Shown: positions 1 through 12,161, counted from the stretch's first letter. The stretch is 64,000 nucleotides of DNA from Erwinia_E haradaeae_F (GCF_900698855.1 NZ_LR217698.1:992001-1056000), one strand, 5' to 3'. Notes: generated by a model from the sequence alone, not told the origin. Made by a program: numbers and translations.

Positions 1-1033
1 AGTTAATACGACTTTGCATCACACGATCAGTTCGTTCACAAATCGTAGACATGATCCTAACAGATTCTAATGGATATTGACCTTTAGCACTTTCACCAGA
101 TAACATTACTGCATCCGTACCATCTAAAATAGCGTTAGCTACATCACCTGCTTCCGCTCGAGTGGGTCGAGGATTTTTAATCATTGAATCTAACATTTGC
201 GTGGCGGTGATGATCACTTTTTGTGCTTCATTACACTTTTTAATCATCATTTTCTGAGCAAAAATAACCTCTTCTACTGGAATTTCAACACCCAAATCAC
301 CTCTCGCAACCATAATACCGTCTGACATATGAAGAATTTTATCAAAGTTATACAAACCTTCCTGATTTTCAATTTTAGATATAATCTGAATCTTTTCACC
401 ACCATGTACGTTAAGATATTCACGAATTTCCATTACATCATCAGCTTTTCGAATAAAAGACGCAGCAATAAAATCTACATCTTGCTCACATCCAAAAAGT
501 AAATCACGCTTGTCCTTTTCTGAGAGAACAGGTAAGTTCACTGAAATACCAGGTAAATTAATTCCTTTATTCTCACCTAAAATACCACTATTCAGAACTT
601 TACAAACAACAGTGCCGCTTGTAATCTCTATTACTTTCATACCGATCAATCCATCATCCACTAATATAGTATTTCCAACATTTAAGTCTGACGTTAAACC
701 TGGATAACTGACTGCTACAACCGTGCTATTTCCATTAATATTTTGATTAGTAGTAAAGGTAAACCTCTGCCCTGATTGTAGGAATACACCATGGGAGCTT
801 TCCAATTTCATAGTACGAATCTCGGGTCCCTTAGTATCAAGAAGAATAGCCGCCTGATAAGTACTGTTTCTAATTACATTACGCAAATTAGTAATGCGTT
901 GCGCGTGCTCCTGATAACTGCCATGAGAAAAATTTAGGCGCATAACATTCATGCCTGCATCTAGAAGTTGAGTTAAAATCTCCTGAGATTCAGTTGAGGG
1001 ACCAATGGTGCAAACAATCTTAGTTTTTTTCAT
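1..1033 (-). CDS. pykF: Pyruvate kinase I, 5' part (runs off window start)
   Basis: Catalyses phosphoenolpyruvate + ADP to pyruvate + ATP, the last step of glycolysis, in the cytoplasm. The reading frame starts at an ATG at 1033 with MKKTKIVCTIGPSTES, as in E. coli PykF, and about 344 codons are visible before the window ends inside the C-terminal domain (…ERTDRVMQSRIN). The N-terminal substrate motif MNVMRLNFSHG, LDTKGPEIRT near residue 70, and the signature ATQMLDSMIKNPRPTRAE are all readable, and no stop interrupts the frame. The type I enzyme is favoured over PykA by the start and the EIRTMKLE stretch. No strong Shine-Dalgarno sequence precedes the ATG. The gene stands alone, followed upstream by 3 kb without genes. 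Identity is very secure; only completeness beyond the window is unknown. Confidence 0.96.
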   Translation of the reverse strand, partial: MKKTKIVCTIGPSTESQEILTQLLDAGMNVMRLNFSHGSYQEHAQRITNLRNVIRNSTYQAAILLDTKGPEIRTMKLESSHGVFLQSGQRFTFTTNQNINGNSTVVAVSYPGLTSDLNVGNTILVDDGLIGMKVIEITSGTVVCKVLNSGILGENKGINLPGISVNLPVLSEKDKRDLLFGCEQDVDFIAASFIRKADDVMEIREYLNVHGGEKIQIISKIENQEGLYNFDKILHMSDGIMVARGDLGVEIPVEEVIFAQKMMIKKCNEAQKVIITATQMLDSMIKNPRPTRAEAGDVANAILDGTDAVMLSGESAKGQYPLESVRIMSTICERTDRVMQSRIN

Positions 1034-1969
1034 AATGATTCATCTAAATGTAATAAATAAAATATATACTGATGCTCAATCCGTCTTGAAAAATCTGATG
1101 CAAATTTTTAATACAATCAAATATTGAATTATAGATTCTATATTATAATTAGGGGTTAATTTGAATAAATTTATCATATTTAAAATATAATGTTAGCATG
1201 CACAACTAAACATACTATAATTTTTATTATCTCATTAATTAAAAGTAACCATTTTATAACAAATATTTTTTTACAGCATTAAATATAAAATATAAATAGT
1301 TATAGATCAAAATGCATATCATAACGCTTGTCAGAAAAATCTATGTTACAGTATAGTTTCTACATATCTAAAGACTCACAAATATAACTATTTAAGAGAT
1401 TTCTTTTAAAGAAAAAATAGAATATTCAATGATTTTTCTTCAAAAAGTAGTCTGAATATTACAATACAATTTACAAAAACTAAATTTATGTTTGAACCTT
1501 TCATGATATATAGAACAGTTATCATTTTTATCCTATAAACTTATTATATCAAAATAGTATAATTATTATATCAAAGTAATATAATAGAAATGATGAAGTT
1601 ATAATATCAGGCTATATGCATTTTAGAAACTTTTCCAACATTATCTAATCCTATTTGAATAAAATAAAAGTCATTTCCCCGCATACTTTCTAATTTGTCA
1701 AAAAACCAATAGATCAAAGAATTAGTTAAATTTTTTTAAAATAAAATTAATTAGCATTACCACGGGGTCTTTTCAGATTTACGGAAGTAATAAAAGTTAA
1801 AAAGTCATTATTAATAATAATGCAACCTAAGAAGTTATGCTAATGCACTTTATGCATTAATGTAAGACCCATCTAAAACATGAAGCGTATATATAATTAA
1901 AGAATAGTACAATTATAAACAATGTAATACCTTTCAAGTAAAAACTGCTTGTAGAAATATATTATTCTG

Positions 1970-2011
1970 TTAATTAAATATTCTCTTTATTAAAAGAGAA
2001 TATTTAATTAA
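1970..2011. repeat. Perfect 19-bp inverted repeat, 4-nt loop
   Basis: The left arm ttaattaaatattctcttt (1970-1988) and the right arm aaagagaatatttaattaa (1993-2011) are exact reverse complements around atta. It sits about 0.9 kb upstream of pykF and 2 kb upstream of rpe, with no gene that it could terminate. An A-rich tract follows on the plus strand. It may be a relic terminator or a product of palindrome correction; function is unknown. Confidence 0.8.
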
Positions 2012-2210
2012 GATAAAAAGAGAGAAGAAAACATTCTCATTAATATAAAAAAGATACTTGATGTCAAAGAAAATTTTTACCCATGAGAAAATGGTTCATA
2101 TAATTTAGAAGATAATCAAAAAAACCATTCTTACTAGATAACACAATTTTATCAAATAACTCACCAGACGCCATAATCTCATCACCTGTGACATTGCTTG
2201 TAATTTAAAC

Positions 2211-2228
2211 ATACACTGAAAAGTGTAT
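2211..2228 (+). repeat. Small hairpin with GAAA tetraloop
   Basis: ATACACT and AGTGTAT (7 bp) flank a GAAA loop, and a T-rich stretch (ctttttatt) follows after atgt. This resembles a weak rho-independent terminator, but no gene lies upstream on the plus strand. It could be the remains of a lost transcription unit. Confidence 0.35.
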
Positions 2229-3373
2229 ATGTCTTTTTATTAAAAATAACGTCTATTTTCAAACATCACGGTAAAGACATTATAGAAAAGGGTCTGCTAT
2301 TTAATAAAATTCTACTTATGTAAAAAGATGACTAAAACCAATATGTGTATTAATAATTAATACTAAACAATAATTATCTATATCATTACCAATCGATTTA
2401 GAATAGAAAAAAAATAAACATAATCAATCAGACAATTAAATCATACAATTAAATTAACATTAACCAATTACATATTCTAAACAAACCATTATATATATGT
2501 TTTTTAGAAACAAACCATTGTTGTCGTAAACAAATAGAAATATTTTCTATTATATTGTATTAGTTAATACACTAATTTAGATTGTATCTAATATCCATTC
2601 AATTAATAATTATCTACTCACTAACTAACAATAATGCTTTTAAATTAAAAGAAAAAAAATTGCTTATATAATTAATCCAGTTCATCGCGTATTAACAAAT
2701 ATAGCGGTTAAATGAATAGAAAATACGTATAAGCTAACAATAGTAATCCAATAAAACACATCTAAAATCTATTTCAAACTATTAAGTATAAACTTTATGA
2801 CCATTGTAATTATAATCTAAAATCTACAGATTTTCTATTTAATATAAATAGGGATATAGTAATAAAAATATTACAGAAATTAATACGTTTCGAATCCAAA
2901 AGACCTTATGAACTCAATTAAATAGCTGAATGAAAGTATGTTTTAAAATTAACTAAAATTCAAAATGGAAATATATGATGAGCATAAAAACTCCTTTGCT
3001 CCTATCTAAACCTTCACTTCTACAATCAAAAAAATAAAACAAAAAAAACTTAGGTATAAATTAAAAAACATTTTATCTTTATTTTAATACTTCATTCCAC
3101 TTAACCTAATAGTTAAATCAAAGCTGAAATTCATTAGAAATTGAAATATAAAATATATTTTTAAAATTAATCTTTCTGCAAGAAAGAATATCATTAAAAA
3201 AAATAAATAAATTAACAAATAAAATAGAAAATATTTTTTAAAAATATAGATAATATATCAACTATTTCATTTACATGTAACCTACTTTTCATCAAAATAA
3301 ACTAAAAAAATCCATATCATGTCTAACTGCAAGTTGAAAAAATATCCTTAATTATAAAATGAAAGTGATACAA

Positions 3374-3396
3374 TATCATGTTATCATAACATGATA
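3374..3396. repeat. 23-bp near-perfect palindrome
   Basis: TATCATGTTAT and ATAACATGATA are perfect 11-bp arms around a single C. It is symmetric enough to be an operator-like site, but it lies 0.7 kb upstream of rpe with no gene adjacent. No regulator can be assigned. Confidence 0.6.
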
Positions 3397-4103
3397 AATC
3401 AACCTGATGACTTTTAATTCCATAACATACGAACCAGAACTATAGTACGCCATCAATCAAATGTTAATCTCTAATACTTAATATTAATAAGATTTATATT
3501 CAATAAAAATTTATATCAGAAACCAAATCAACTCTGATATAAGTATATATAAATCCCATTTTATTTCTTTTTTTTAATTATTATCATCCTGATAGTTACC
3601 ATGAGAGAATAAGATTCTTTAATTTATACATGGTTATAAGTTGTGATGATATACAGATCCAATTATCATGATCAAATCATCTCTCTAAAAAAACCCGTTC
3701 TATTTATATCCACAATAATTCTATCTGAAAATTATACCTTCACCTTATATTCAACTTATAAAAAAATAAAACAATACTATTATGTCATATTCTATACATA
3801 ATCAAACCTGACAATTATTTTGACTACTAACCTGTCTTTCTGACTATCTAATAAACTCTTAGTATTATAACAAATAATATTCAACTAGTAGGAATTTTTT
3901 CATAGAAATTATAGAAATGATTTTCTATATTTTAATCAGAGCATCTCATACACTAGAAATAAACATTTCTATAAAAATTATTATATATCGATAAATTAAA
4001 AATTTTGCAATATACATCATGAAGTGTAGATACTAAATTAGTATAGTTATAATATAGAAGAAAATAATACATTTTAAAACACCGTTATAAAAGGTATCAA
4101 GGA

Positions 4104-4781
4104 ATGAAAAAATTTTTAATTGCCCCATCAATTCTTTCTGCAGATTATGCCCGACTTGGTGAAGACACTTCTAAAGCTTTAGATGCAGGTGGTGATTTAG
4201 TACATGTGGATATCATGGACAACCATTATGTTCCTAATCTGACAATGGGTCCAATGACTGTAAGAGATCTTCGTAATTATGGCATAACAGTTCCTATTGA
4301 TGTACACCTTATGGCACAACCCGTAGATAGCTTAATACCTGATTTCATAAAAGCCGGTGCCAATTGCATTACGTTTCATCCCGAAACATCGCAACATATT
4401 GACCGAACTCTACAACTAATTCAACAATCCGGTTGCAAATCTGGTTTAGCATTAAACCCTTCTACATCTCTTGAAATCCTTCGTTATGTTATGGATAAGA
4501 TCGATATTATTTTACTTATGTCTGTTAATCCAGGATTTAGTAGACAATTATTCATACCCGGAACCCTAAAAAAACTTCATCAAGTTCGTAATCTAATTGA
4601 TCGAAGTGGTTATGATATTTGCCTAGCAGTTGATGGAGGCATCCATATTAATAATATTTGCGAAATTGCTAATACAGGCACAGATATGTTAGTAGTAGGG
4701 TCTACTATATTTGATAGTATAGATTATAAAAAAGTAATTTCAGCTATGCGGATTGAACTAGAGAAATCTCACTATATATAA
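4104..4781 (+). CDS. rpe: Ribulose-phosphate 3-epimerase
   Basis: Interconverts D-ribulose 5-phosphate and D-xylulose 5-phosphate in the non-oxidative pentose-phosphate pathway. The 225-aa product equals the E. coli length. Visible family features are IAPSILSADYARLGED at the N-terminus, VDIMDNHYVPNLTMGPM (metal and active-site Asp), HLM near residue 70, MSVNPGFSRQLF and DGGIHINN near the C-terminus. E. coli has GFGGQ where this protein has GFSRQ, a change in the phosphate-binding loop region. AAAGG at about 9 nt precedes the ATG. Its usual E. coli partners (dam, gph, trpS) are absent, so the gene stands alone. Identification is secure. Confidence 0.97.
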   Translation: MKKFLIAPSILSADYARLGEDTSKALDAGGDLVHVDIMDNHYVPNLTMGPMTVRDLRNYGITVPIDVHLMAQPVDSLIPDFIKAGANCITFHPETSQHIDRTLQLIQQSGCKSGLALNPSTSLEILRYVMDKIDIILLMSVNPGFSRQLFIPGTLKKLHQVRNLIDRSGYDICLAVDGGIHINNICEIANTGTDMLVVGSTIFDSIDYKKVISAMRIELEKSHYI

Positions 4782-7007
4782 TTACACTAATTCTCATATA
4801 ATAAGCTCCCTTTGCTACATGAATATTAGTCATGTAATCTTCTAGATTAAGAGTTATATGCTTACTTTATATACAATATTTTTATAAAAATTACATTTAA
4901 AAATAATATTTTCATAGTTATTTAAATTAATTTTCTACTAGAATATTGCAATATCATATAAATTCATCCATTAAATATCTTAATTTATATAATATATGAA
5001 ATACACTGTATATTCTTCTTTTATGATATCATTTAGCATTTTTAAAATATAAAATATTGCATAAAATAAAAAATTCGTAACTTCATCTTATAATCTAGAA
5101 AATTATATTTCACTTAATATTGAGTTTCAACCGATCACATCATATACCCGTCAAGTAATTATAGAACACAAATAATTAGAAATTACTTAAAAACCAGTGT
5201 CTAAGTAAATATTGAATAGAACATATTTCATACTGACTTAATAAAACCTAACTAGAGTTGTTTTAGTAACTCTATTAAAGTATACAATAAAAACGAATAA
5301 TCATTGTAACTCACTACCAATATTATATTAAACTTAAATCTAATTAATTATAAAATCAATAATGACAATACTAATATTATAATTTTCTCCTCTATAAATT
5401 CTTAATGAAAAATAATACTTTTAATATACATTCACTAATCTTATAATAAGATATAGAAATAAATTTCAATAGAATACAATTCTCAATTATACATATATAA
5501 GACGATACTAAATTCTAAAAAATTCCCTAAGTCTTTCAAGTCATTAGAACGACTACTGATAAATAATCTCTTTTATCAGAGAAAACACCATCTTCCTGAC
5601 AAATAACCATTGAATAAATATTTATTCATATCTTGCTTGTTATCAATATAATTCATGATGAATAATATAAGTTGCTCTAAATAGAATTAAATATGCAAGT
5701 ATCTTGCAATAAACCTCCAAATACAACGCTCTAGGAACTTTATACAATAAATTCTCCAAGCTAAACAATAAAATCATTGAGATAGCTCTCTATGTAATAT
5801 AAGAAAAAATAAGAAAAAATTAAAAAAACTCTCCAAAATAAAGCATAGATAAAAGAATCTACGTTAGAATTCGCTACAAAATAATTATAAATATCCAGAT
5901 TATCTAAAATTCCTAGATTAAATTAAATTATCTATATAAACCAAAAATCCAGGATATGTTGATAATACATTAAAAACAATCGGAGGCCATTAAACAAATT
6001 AAATCATTACACCAAACTAATAATCTTCATAACTTGATTATCATTCATAACAAATATTATTACTGTAAGTCTTTGGATAAAAAAGAAATATATTAGTTAT
6101 AATTCTAGTAACAGTAAAAATTTATCTAATCAGATTATTGTAATTTTTAATGAATATTTTATTCTATCTTTAATATCTTAGAAACAACACACCAAGTACA
6201 CAGAAATCGATAGATCAGCTCATCTTCTCCAAAATGAGAAATGTAACAATTACAAACCACATCTTTCTCTTCATGTACTTACTCTGTTAACAGTCATATT
6301 AAAAAAATAAGTAATATTAAACAACTTTCTAAATTTTATTAAACCACATACAAAGTCAAGCTATAATGCACTCATGATATATTGTAATACGGTTAATAAT
6401 ATTACAAATTAAAGAAGATAAAACGCATCAATATTAGAGAATAATAACAACCAATATCATTAGAAGTTCTATCAAAACACACAATCCAGTTGTTACTAAA
6501 CATAAACACAATGTAATATCAATATAAAATAATATTTAGATACTGCCAATACTAACTAGATCAATATTCTATCAAGAACACTCGATTCTACATCAATCCT
6601 TAGAACTATAATTTACCATATTAATTTACTGCTATTTCAGTTACACTAATAAAATTATTGAAGATCGTAAAAATTAAACTGTCTGTAATCAGGATCAAAT
6701 ATAACTAAATTCTAACTCTTGATATATCCATAAAGATTAGATTCAACCTAAATTTTAGCCCAAATATAAGTGATATTTAAGGTATTAAAGGTTTACACTT
6801 ATTATTTTTACTAATCTTTAAAATTTTATTTAGTATCTTAAAAAAACTAATAACAATATTTCTAATGCTATTAGCTGTACAAATACAATTTATAACATAT
6901 TATTACTGCTCTACTTGATTATGATTGTAAATCGTTTTTAATTGAAAAGATATGAATTATGTTTGAATAATATAATACATTTATATCCCCTATAATGGCG
7001 CACACTT
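4782..7007. other. Gene-free AT-rich stretch between rpe and pitA
   Basis: No supported gene in 2.2 kb. Minor structures are a 7-bp-arm hairpin just after rpe (4816-4836, tacatga/tcatgta), a similar one at 5253-5274 (tagagtt/aactcta), and a 10-bp unit aagaaaaaat repeated twice at 5801-5820. No recognisable remnant of gph, trpS or any other gene was seen. Confidence 0.75.
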
Positions 7008-8507
7008 ATGCTAGATCTATTTTCAAATCTTGATATCCATGGCGGACTATTATTGCTAGCTCTTCTCTTTGTATTATTTTATGAAGCTATAAATGGCTTT
7101 CATGACACAGCCAATGCTGTTGCGACTGTAATCTATACTCGCGCAATGAGCTCTAAATTTGCAGTTGTAATGGCAGGAGTATTTAATTTTTTCGGTGTTC
7201 TATTAGGGGGGCTAAGCGTTGCTTATGCCATAATACACCTTCTTCCTATTGATCTTCTTCTTAATGTTGGGTCATTTCATGGACTAATCATGCTTTGCTC
7301 TATGTTATTATCTTCTATTATATGGAATCTTGGTACGTGGTATTTTGGATTACCAGCTTCTAGCTCTCACACCTTAATTGGTGGCATTATTGGTATTAGT
7401 CTAACAAACGCATGCTTAACCGAAACGTCAATTCTCCATGCACTCAATATTCCACAAGTAATAAATATTTTAACCTCACTGGTTGTTTCCCCACTATTAG
7501 GATTAATAATTGCCGGAAGCCTCATGCATCTCCTCCAGAAATACTGGAGAAACAGCACAAAACAAAAGCAAATTCATATGACTCCAATAGAGTTAGAGAG
7601 ATGTGATGGTAAGAAAAAACCACCATTCTGGATTCGAATGGCCCTAATCCTGTCAGCAATAGGAGTTAGTTATTCACACGGAGCTAATGACGGGCAAAAA
7701 GGTATTGGTCTTATAATGCTAGTTCTCATTGGAGTTGCACCTGCTGGTTTTGTAGTCAACATGCATGCAAGTAATTACGAAATCATTCGTACCCGCGATG
7801 CAATCAACCATCTCGAGCAATATTATTATCAACACATCCCGTCCCTCAAAAAAAATATACAGAAATCACCAACTATTTTTCAATTTGAATCGAAAGAAAA
7901 TTCTACTCATCTATCTAATTCTAATTTGAACATGTCACACCTACTCTTATTAATTAAACAAACACAAAAAATCCTTAATAATATCACAAGTTATCAAATA
8001 CTTAACCTAGAAGAACGAAGACAGTTACGGCAGCTCTTAATGCATATATCAGATAAAATAGAAATAGCTTCCTCCTCAAAAAAAATAACGTATGAAGAAA
8101 AAGTTTTTCTTAAAAAACTGAAATATGATATCCTCAGTACCGTCGAGTATGCTCCTATATGGATTATACTATTAGTCGCATTAGCTCTATCACTAGGTAC
8201 CATGGCAGGTTGGCAACGCATTGCAATAACAATCGGTGAAAAAGTAGGAAAAACAGGCATGACATATGCTCAAGGAGTAGTTGCACAGGTCACTGCAGCC
8301 ATGTCGATTGGTGTAGCTAGCTATACAGGAATGCCTGTATCAACTACACACATTCTTTCTTCATCTGTAGCAGGAACTATGTTAATCAGTGGAGGAGGAG
8401 TACAAGGTCCTACAATTAGAAATATTGTCATCGTTTGGGTATTAACTTTGCCTATTTCAATTATACTTTCAGGATCGTTATATTGGATAACGATCACCAT
8501 CCTCTGA
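7008..8507 (+). CDS. pitA: Low-affinity inorganic phosphate transporter PitA
   Basis: Inner-membrane metal-phosphate:H+ symporter of the PiT/PHO-4 family. At 499 aa it matches E. coli PitA exactly in length. The duplicated family signature is visible in both halves: NGFHDTANAVATVIYTRAM near residues 29-47 and SHGANDGQKGIG near 225-236. Multiple hydrophobic segments flank a hydrophilic central loop (about 250-380) that is the least conserved part, as in the family. A TATAAT lies at 6991-6996, ending only 11 bp before the ATG, and no Shine-Dalgarno sequence is seen, so transcription from that box would give an almost leaderless mRNA. The gene stands alone. It is a plausible main phosphate importer, since no Pst genes are in view. 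Confidence 0.97.
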   Translation: MLDLFSNLDIHGGLLLLALLFVLFYEAINGFHDTANAVATVIYTRAMSSKFAVVMAGVFNFFGVLLGGLSVAYAIIHLLPIDLLLNVGSFHGLIMLCSMLLSSIIWNLGTWYFGLPASSSHTLIGGIIGISLTNACLTETSILHALNIPQVINILTSLVVSPLLGLIIAGSLMHLLQKYWRNSTKQKQIHMTPIELERCDGKKKPPFWIRMALILSAIGVSYSHGANDGQKGIGLIMLVLIGVAPAGFVVNMHASNYEIIRTRDAINHLEQYYYQHIPSLKKNIQKSPTIFQFESKENSTHLSNSNLNMSHLLLLIKQTQKILNNITSYQILNLEERRQLRQLLMHISDKIEIASSSKKITYEEKVFLKKLKYDILSTVEYAPIWIILLVALALSLGTMAGWQRIAITIGEKVGKTGMTYAQGVVAQVTAAMSIGVASYTGMPVSTTHILSSSVAGTMLISGGGVQGPTIRNIVIVWVLTLPISIILSGSLYWITITIL

Positions 8508-10245
8508 ACTATAACATCTTTAAAACATATAAAAAGGAATCAACTAATCTATAACATTATTATACTTATTAACTCCAATCACTCTGGCTTTCTAGTTAAA
8601 AAATGGCATTGAAGATATAATCAATTTTCATAAACTTACTAAACTAAATAACCAAAAAAACTAGGAATTTAATTTACACATACAATTACAGACTCTTAGA
8701 ATAGGTAATTGAAAAAATATCAGAATACTATTCTAACAGATCTAGTGTAATTCTGATGTATTATTAGATTATAAATCTAATAGTTTCTTTAATCTAGAAA
8801 TAGTTAAATTAACATTAAAACCAATCGCTCACATCAAACTCTACAAAACTATTTTCAAGCCATGTCTACATTAAAAAATATTTTTATATTTACAAATACA
8901 TACTAAATACTTTTTTATATTAGATCTTAATCTAACAACCTGTAATGATGACATTATCATCATTTATCTATAGAACTATAATGCTAAGACTTTCCTATAC
9001 AAGTACTGATTGTATTGACTGTAATATCATTTCAATAATAGAGATGTCTCTTGTTTTTCAAAAAAATAATAAAAAATATATTAGATAGATAACGAATTAA
9101 TAGCAATCATATGGAAAATCTACTAATATCTTTCTAAGAAAAAAGAAATACCGCATATATTAATATCCTATAGAAAAATTACACTTATTAAAATGATCTA
9201 TTTTATTTAATTTAAGATTTAATCTTATCAATATCTTGGATAAGATTACTCTATAGATGCATAAATATAATAGAATAAATCTTATTTTTTATAGATTATA
9301 AAATGAATATAGAATGGTAATTCTATACCATTTAATTCATCTATATTTTGTATCTAATAAATAAAAATATTAGAATATATTAACTTAATATATATTTAGT
9401 CTAAAATACTATTTATCATATCTTATACACAAACAAATATTATGTTATCTAGAAGATAAACTCATAAAAAAATTATAGATGAATAGATTTTATTTAAAAC
9501 ATACCCTTATTCTCTAAAGAGCTACCTATATCTTTTATTCAACTATCAAAAGATAAATTATATATTAAATCAAAATATATTTTCTAGATTTATATAAAAA
9601 TAAAAAACAAAACCCTTAACACAAAGTAAGTTTATGTATATATATTACAAATATATTAAATAACATTATAATAATCTCATCCTAACATAATCAGATTTAA
9701 TTCAGTGACATAACATTCAGATCAAAGATATAAATAAATTTATTTTGATACATTTTCTTTATTGTACACTATAAATATTTATCACAAATATTACATACAA
9801 TATTAATTAAAGAAAATGATTCCATTTTATTATCCTGAGATTTATATAAATAAAATTCACCCACCTTAATGCCTAAAAAGATAAATCAACACTTAATATA
9901 GATTGTCAATCATAAATTACATATATTCTACAGACCTCTTCGTTCATTTTCAACGACTCTAACCTGTATTTCTTTCTTAGAATTTAAGTCAATCATTATT
10001 ATTTATACTATGAATCTGGTAGAAATGAATTAGATTTAAGTAAAAATTAATAATAATAAAATATTACAAAAAATTATTCAATTTAACATATTCATATAAT
10101 CTTTGATAATAAACACTGATAAATACTTAGTATATTTATTTTAAATAACATGTCTGTACTAATAACCAGAAGATATAGCTAGTCACCAAACCCGCTTTAT
10201 ACTAAATTGCAACATATCTTATTTTAATATCTTAAGGGATTACAC
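8508..10245. other. Gene-free AT-rich stretch between pitA and rseC
   Basis: No supported gene in 1.7 kb. Small perfect hairpins occur at 8762-8782 (9-bp arms, loop ata), 8944-8964 (8-bp arms aatgatga/tcatcatt) and 9220-9248 (10-bp arms taatcttatc/gataagatta). No remnant of rpoE, rseA or rseB, the usual neighbours of rseC, could be read. Confidence 0.7.
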
Positions 10246-10710
10246 ATGATTCGAGTATGGGCAACAGTCATAAAATATCATAATGGTTTTGCTACATTAT
10301 ATGTAGAAAAAAATAGATCCTGTATAAATTGTATCTCTTGTACCGAGAATAAAAAAAACAGATTTAATAAGAACACCTCTAAAGATTTATATATAATTGA
10401 AGTATATAGCTATCAATCTCTAGTACCAAAACAACAAATTCAAATAGGTCTATCTAAATCCAGCGCGCTTATAACGGCATTACTCATTTACATAACTCCC
10501 TTGCTGGGTTTATTGCTTTCTGGCATATTATTTCAGATATTTTTAAAAACTGATTTAGCAGCAATAATAGGAGTTTTACTAGGAGGAATTAGCGGATTTT
10601 GGTTAACAAAATGGCTATCTATCTTATTAATGCGATCACCATCCTTTCAACCAGTAATTATCTATCGCTATGTATTATCTGATTCACTCAAACTTTCTAT
10701 AAAGAACTAG
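10246..10710 (+). CDS. rseC: RseC/MucC family SoxR-reducing / sigma-E-associated membrane protein
   Basis: Small inner-membrane protein (154 aa against 159 in E. coli). In E. coli it is the fourth gene of rpoE-rseABC and has been linked to the Rsx complex that reduces SoxR. Visible features are the MIRVWATVI start (E. coli MIKEWATVV), a cysteine cluster SCINCISC near residues 24-31 in the N-terminal soluble domain, and two hydrophobic segments around residues 75-95 and 100-120 with the family GGISGFW motif. E. coli has one more cysteine after the CSSC pair; here ENKKN replaces that region. AAGGGA stands 6 nt before the ATG. rpoE, rseA and rseB are not adjacent, so the stress-regulatory context is gone and a redox role is the better guess. 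Confidence 0.88.
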   Translation: MIRVWATVIKYHNGFATLYVEKNRSCINCISCTENKKNRFNKNTSKDLYIIEVYSYQSLVPKQQIQIGLSKSSALITALLIYITPLLGLLLSGILFQIFLKTDLAAIIGVLLGGISGFWLTKWLSILLMRSPSFQPVIIYRYVLSDSLKLSIKN

Positions 10711-12161
10711 TGACTCTTCATTTCTCTATTTAAGTAACCATCTACTCAGAACAAGACATCTCTAACATAGGATATTAGTCATAATTATATTTTTGTATTA
10801 CCTAAACGCATCATACTCATATGTAAAATATACTAAACAAACAAAAACTACCTAGACTATACAAAATATCAAAAATCATCTCGACTTAATCAATTATTAT
10901 AATCTATAATCTCCTTGTGTTAAAATTACAATACAATATAAATTATTACAATCATAAACCGTTATGATATATTTTAATAGTTTCAAATCAGTTTTCATTT
11001 GAGCGATAGAAGATACATCACAATACATATTATTTAATAATATTATTTAATAATTAATTATATTTATTCCTCAAATGCATCAATTATAAAACCGATGATA
11101 TATTTCAAAACATATTAAATTGTATACATTGATTCTTAATCAATAAAGAAAAGAGTTTTACATAAAAATAAAAAATTTTATATATTAAAAATATTATAAA
11201 TATTAATATTTAATTTTTTTTGATAATTAAATAATTATTTATAATTAGATAAAGAAGCTGTTTGTGTATATATTTATATAAATAGAAAATCTTTTACTAT
11301 CAAACTATCTACTATAATTACAATACGAAAAATAAAATTCTAATTATTTAACTCATAATAATTCCATTATTGAACTAACACATAAGTCATCTCAAGATGA
11401 TATCTTCATAGGATATAATCAACTCCTTGTAAATTTTCTGAGAACTTTGAATAAATAATAAGTATAAGATAGATTGCTCTTCTAATCAAAAATATGGATA
11501 TATTAAAATAAAAAATTAAGATGATATAAGAAATCTAAAATAATGTCTAATAATAAAATATTCACCGTCTCAAGAAGAATGGCTCACATGTATGTCTTTT
11601 TCTTATATAGCTCAAGAATATATCATTTTGAAATCAAGATTTAATATTCTATAAAACAGACCATTACAACTAGATACTTAATTTACACATAGTAAGCTTA
11701 ATTCCATTCTAATTATTTTATTCATATTGATGTTTAAAATTTTTTCTTTTAAATTATTTGTATCACAGCTCTTCTTTTATAAGAAGATTATTTCTGTCAT
11801 CTTAATAAAATTAAAAATATAAAAATCAAAAATGATCTTAAAACTTGATTTTAAATGGTTTAATATATATCAGAATATGATTTTCATAAATAAATACTAT
11901 TATAGATATTTTATTATCCATGGACTACATGGTATATTATGATATAATCTAAAATGATATATAATTATATCCTATAAAAATAGAAAAATATGAGAAAAAG
12001 TATCCACGATAGAATACTAGGTAATAAAAATAAAAAACATGTAAAAATTTACATATATGTATTATACTTCAATAAAGTATATACCTGCTTATCATTCTAA
12101 CAATCATGTTATTTATTTAAATACTACATCATATTACATAAAACTACATAAAGGAATCTTT
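10711..12161. other. Gene-free AT-rich stretch between rseC and cysQ
   Basis: No supported gene in 1.45 kb. A 13-bp unit (tattatttaataa) is repeated twice in tandem at 11028-11053. An open frame runs upstream of the chosen cysQ start (from 12057), but its 35 codons have no counterpart in CysQ and lack a ribosome binding site. Confidence 0.7.

Larger units (their letters stand above)
1034..4103. other. Gene-free AT-rich stretch between pykF and rpe
   Basis: No supported gene in 3.07 kb. All frames are closed by frequent stops and no pseudogene could be read by eye. It contains several inverted repeats, listed separately where long: 1970-2011 (19-bp arms), a GAAA-loop hairpin at 2211-2228, a 23-bp palindrome at 3374-3396, and 10-bp arms at 3511-3520 and 3533-3542. 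A TATAAT at 4048-4053, just downstream of a 15-bp palindrome (4030-4044), may belong to the rpe promoter, but no convincing -35 box was found. Confidence 0.75.

Noticed and set aside
2880..2910. tRNA-like T-loop motif (TTCGAATCC)
   Set aside because: No matching acceptor, D or anticodon arms could be formed around it; the surrounding sequence is too AT-rich for a tRNA.
12057..12161. N-terminal extension of cysQ
   Set aside because: The 35 upstream codons have no counterpart in the family and the ATG at 12162 has a well-spaced AAAGGA.
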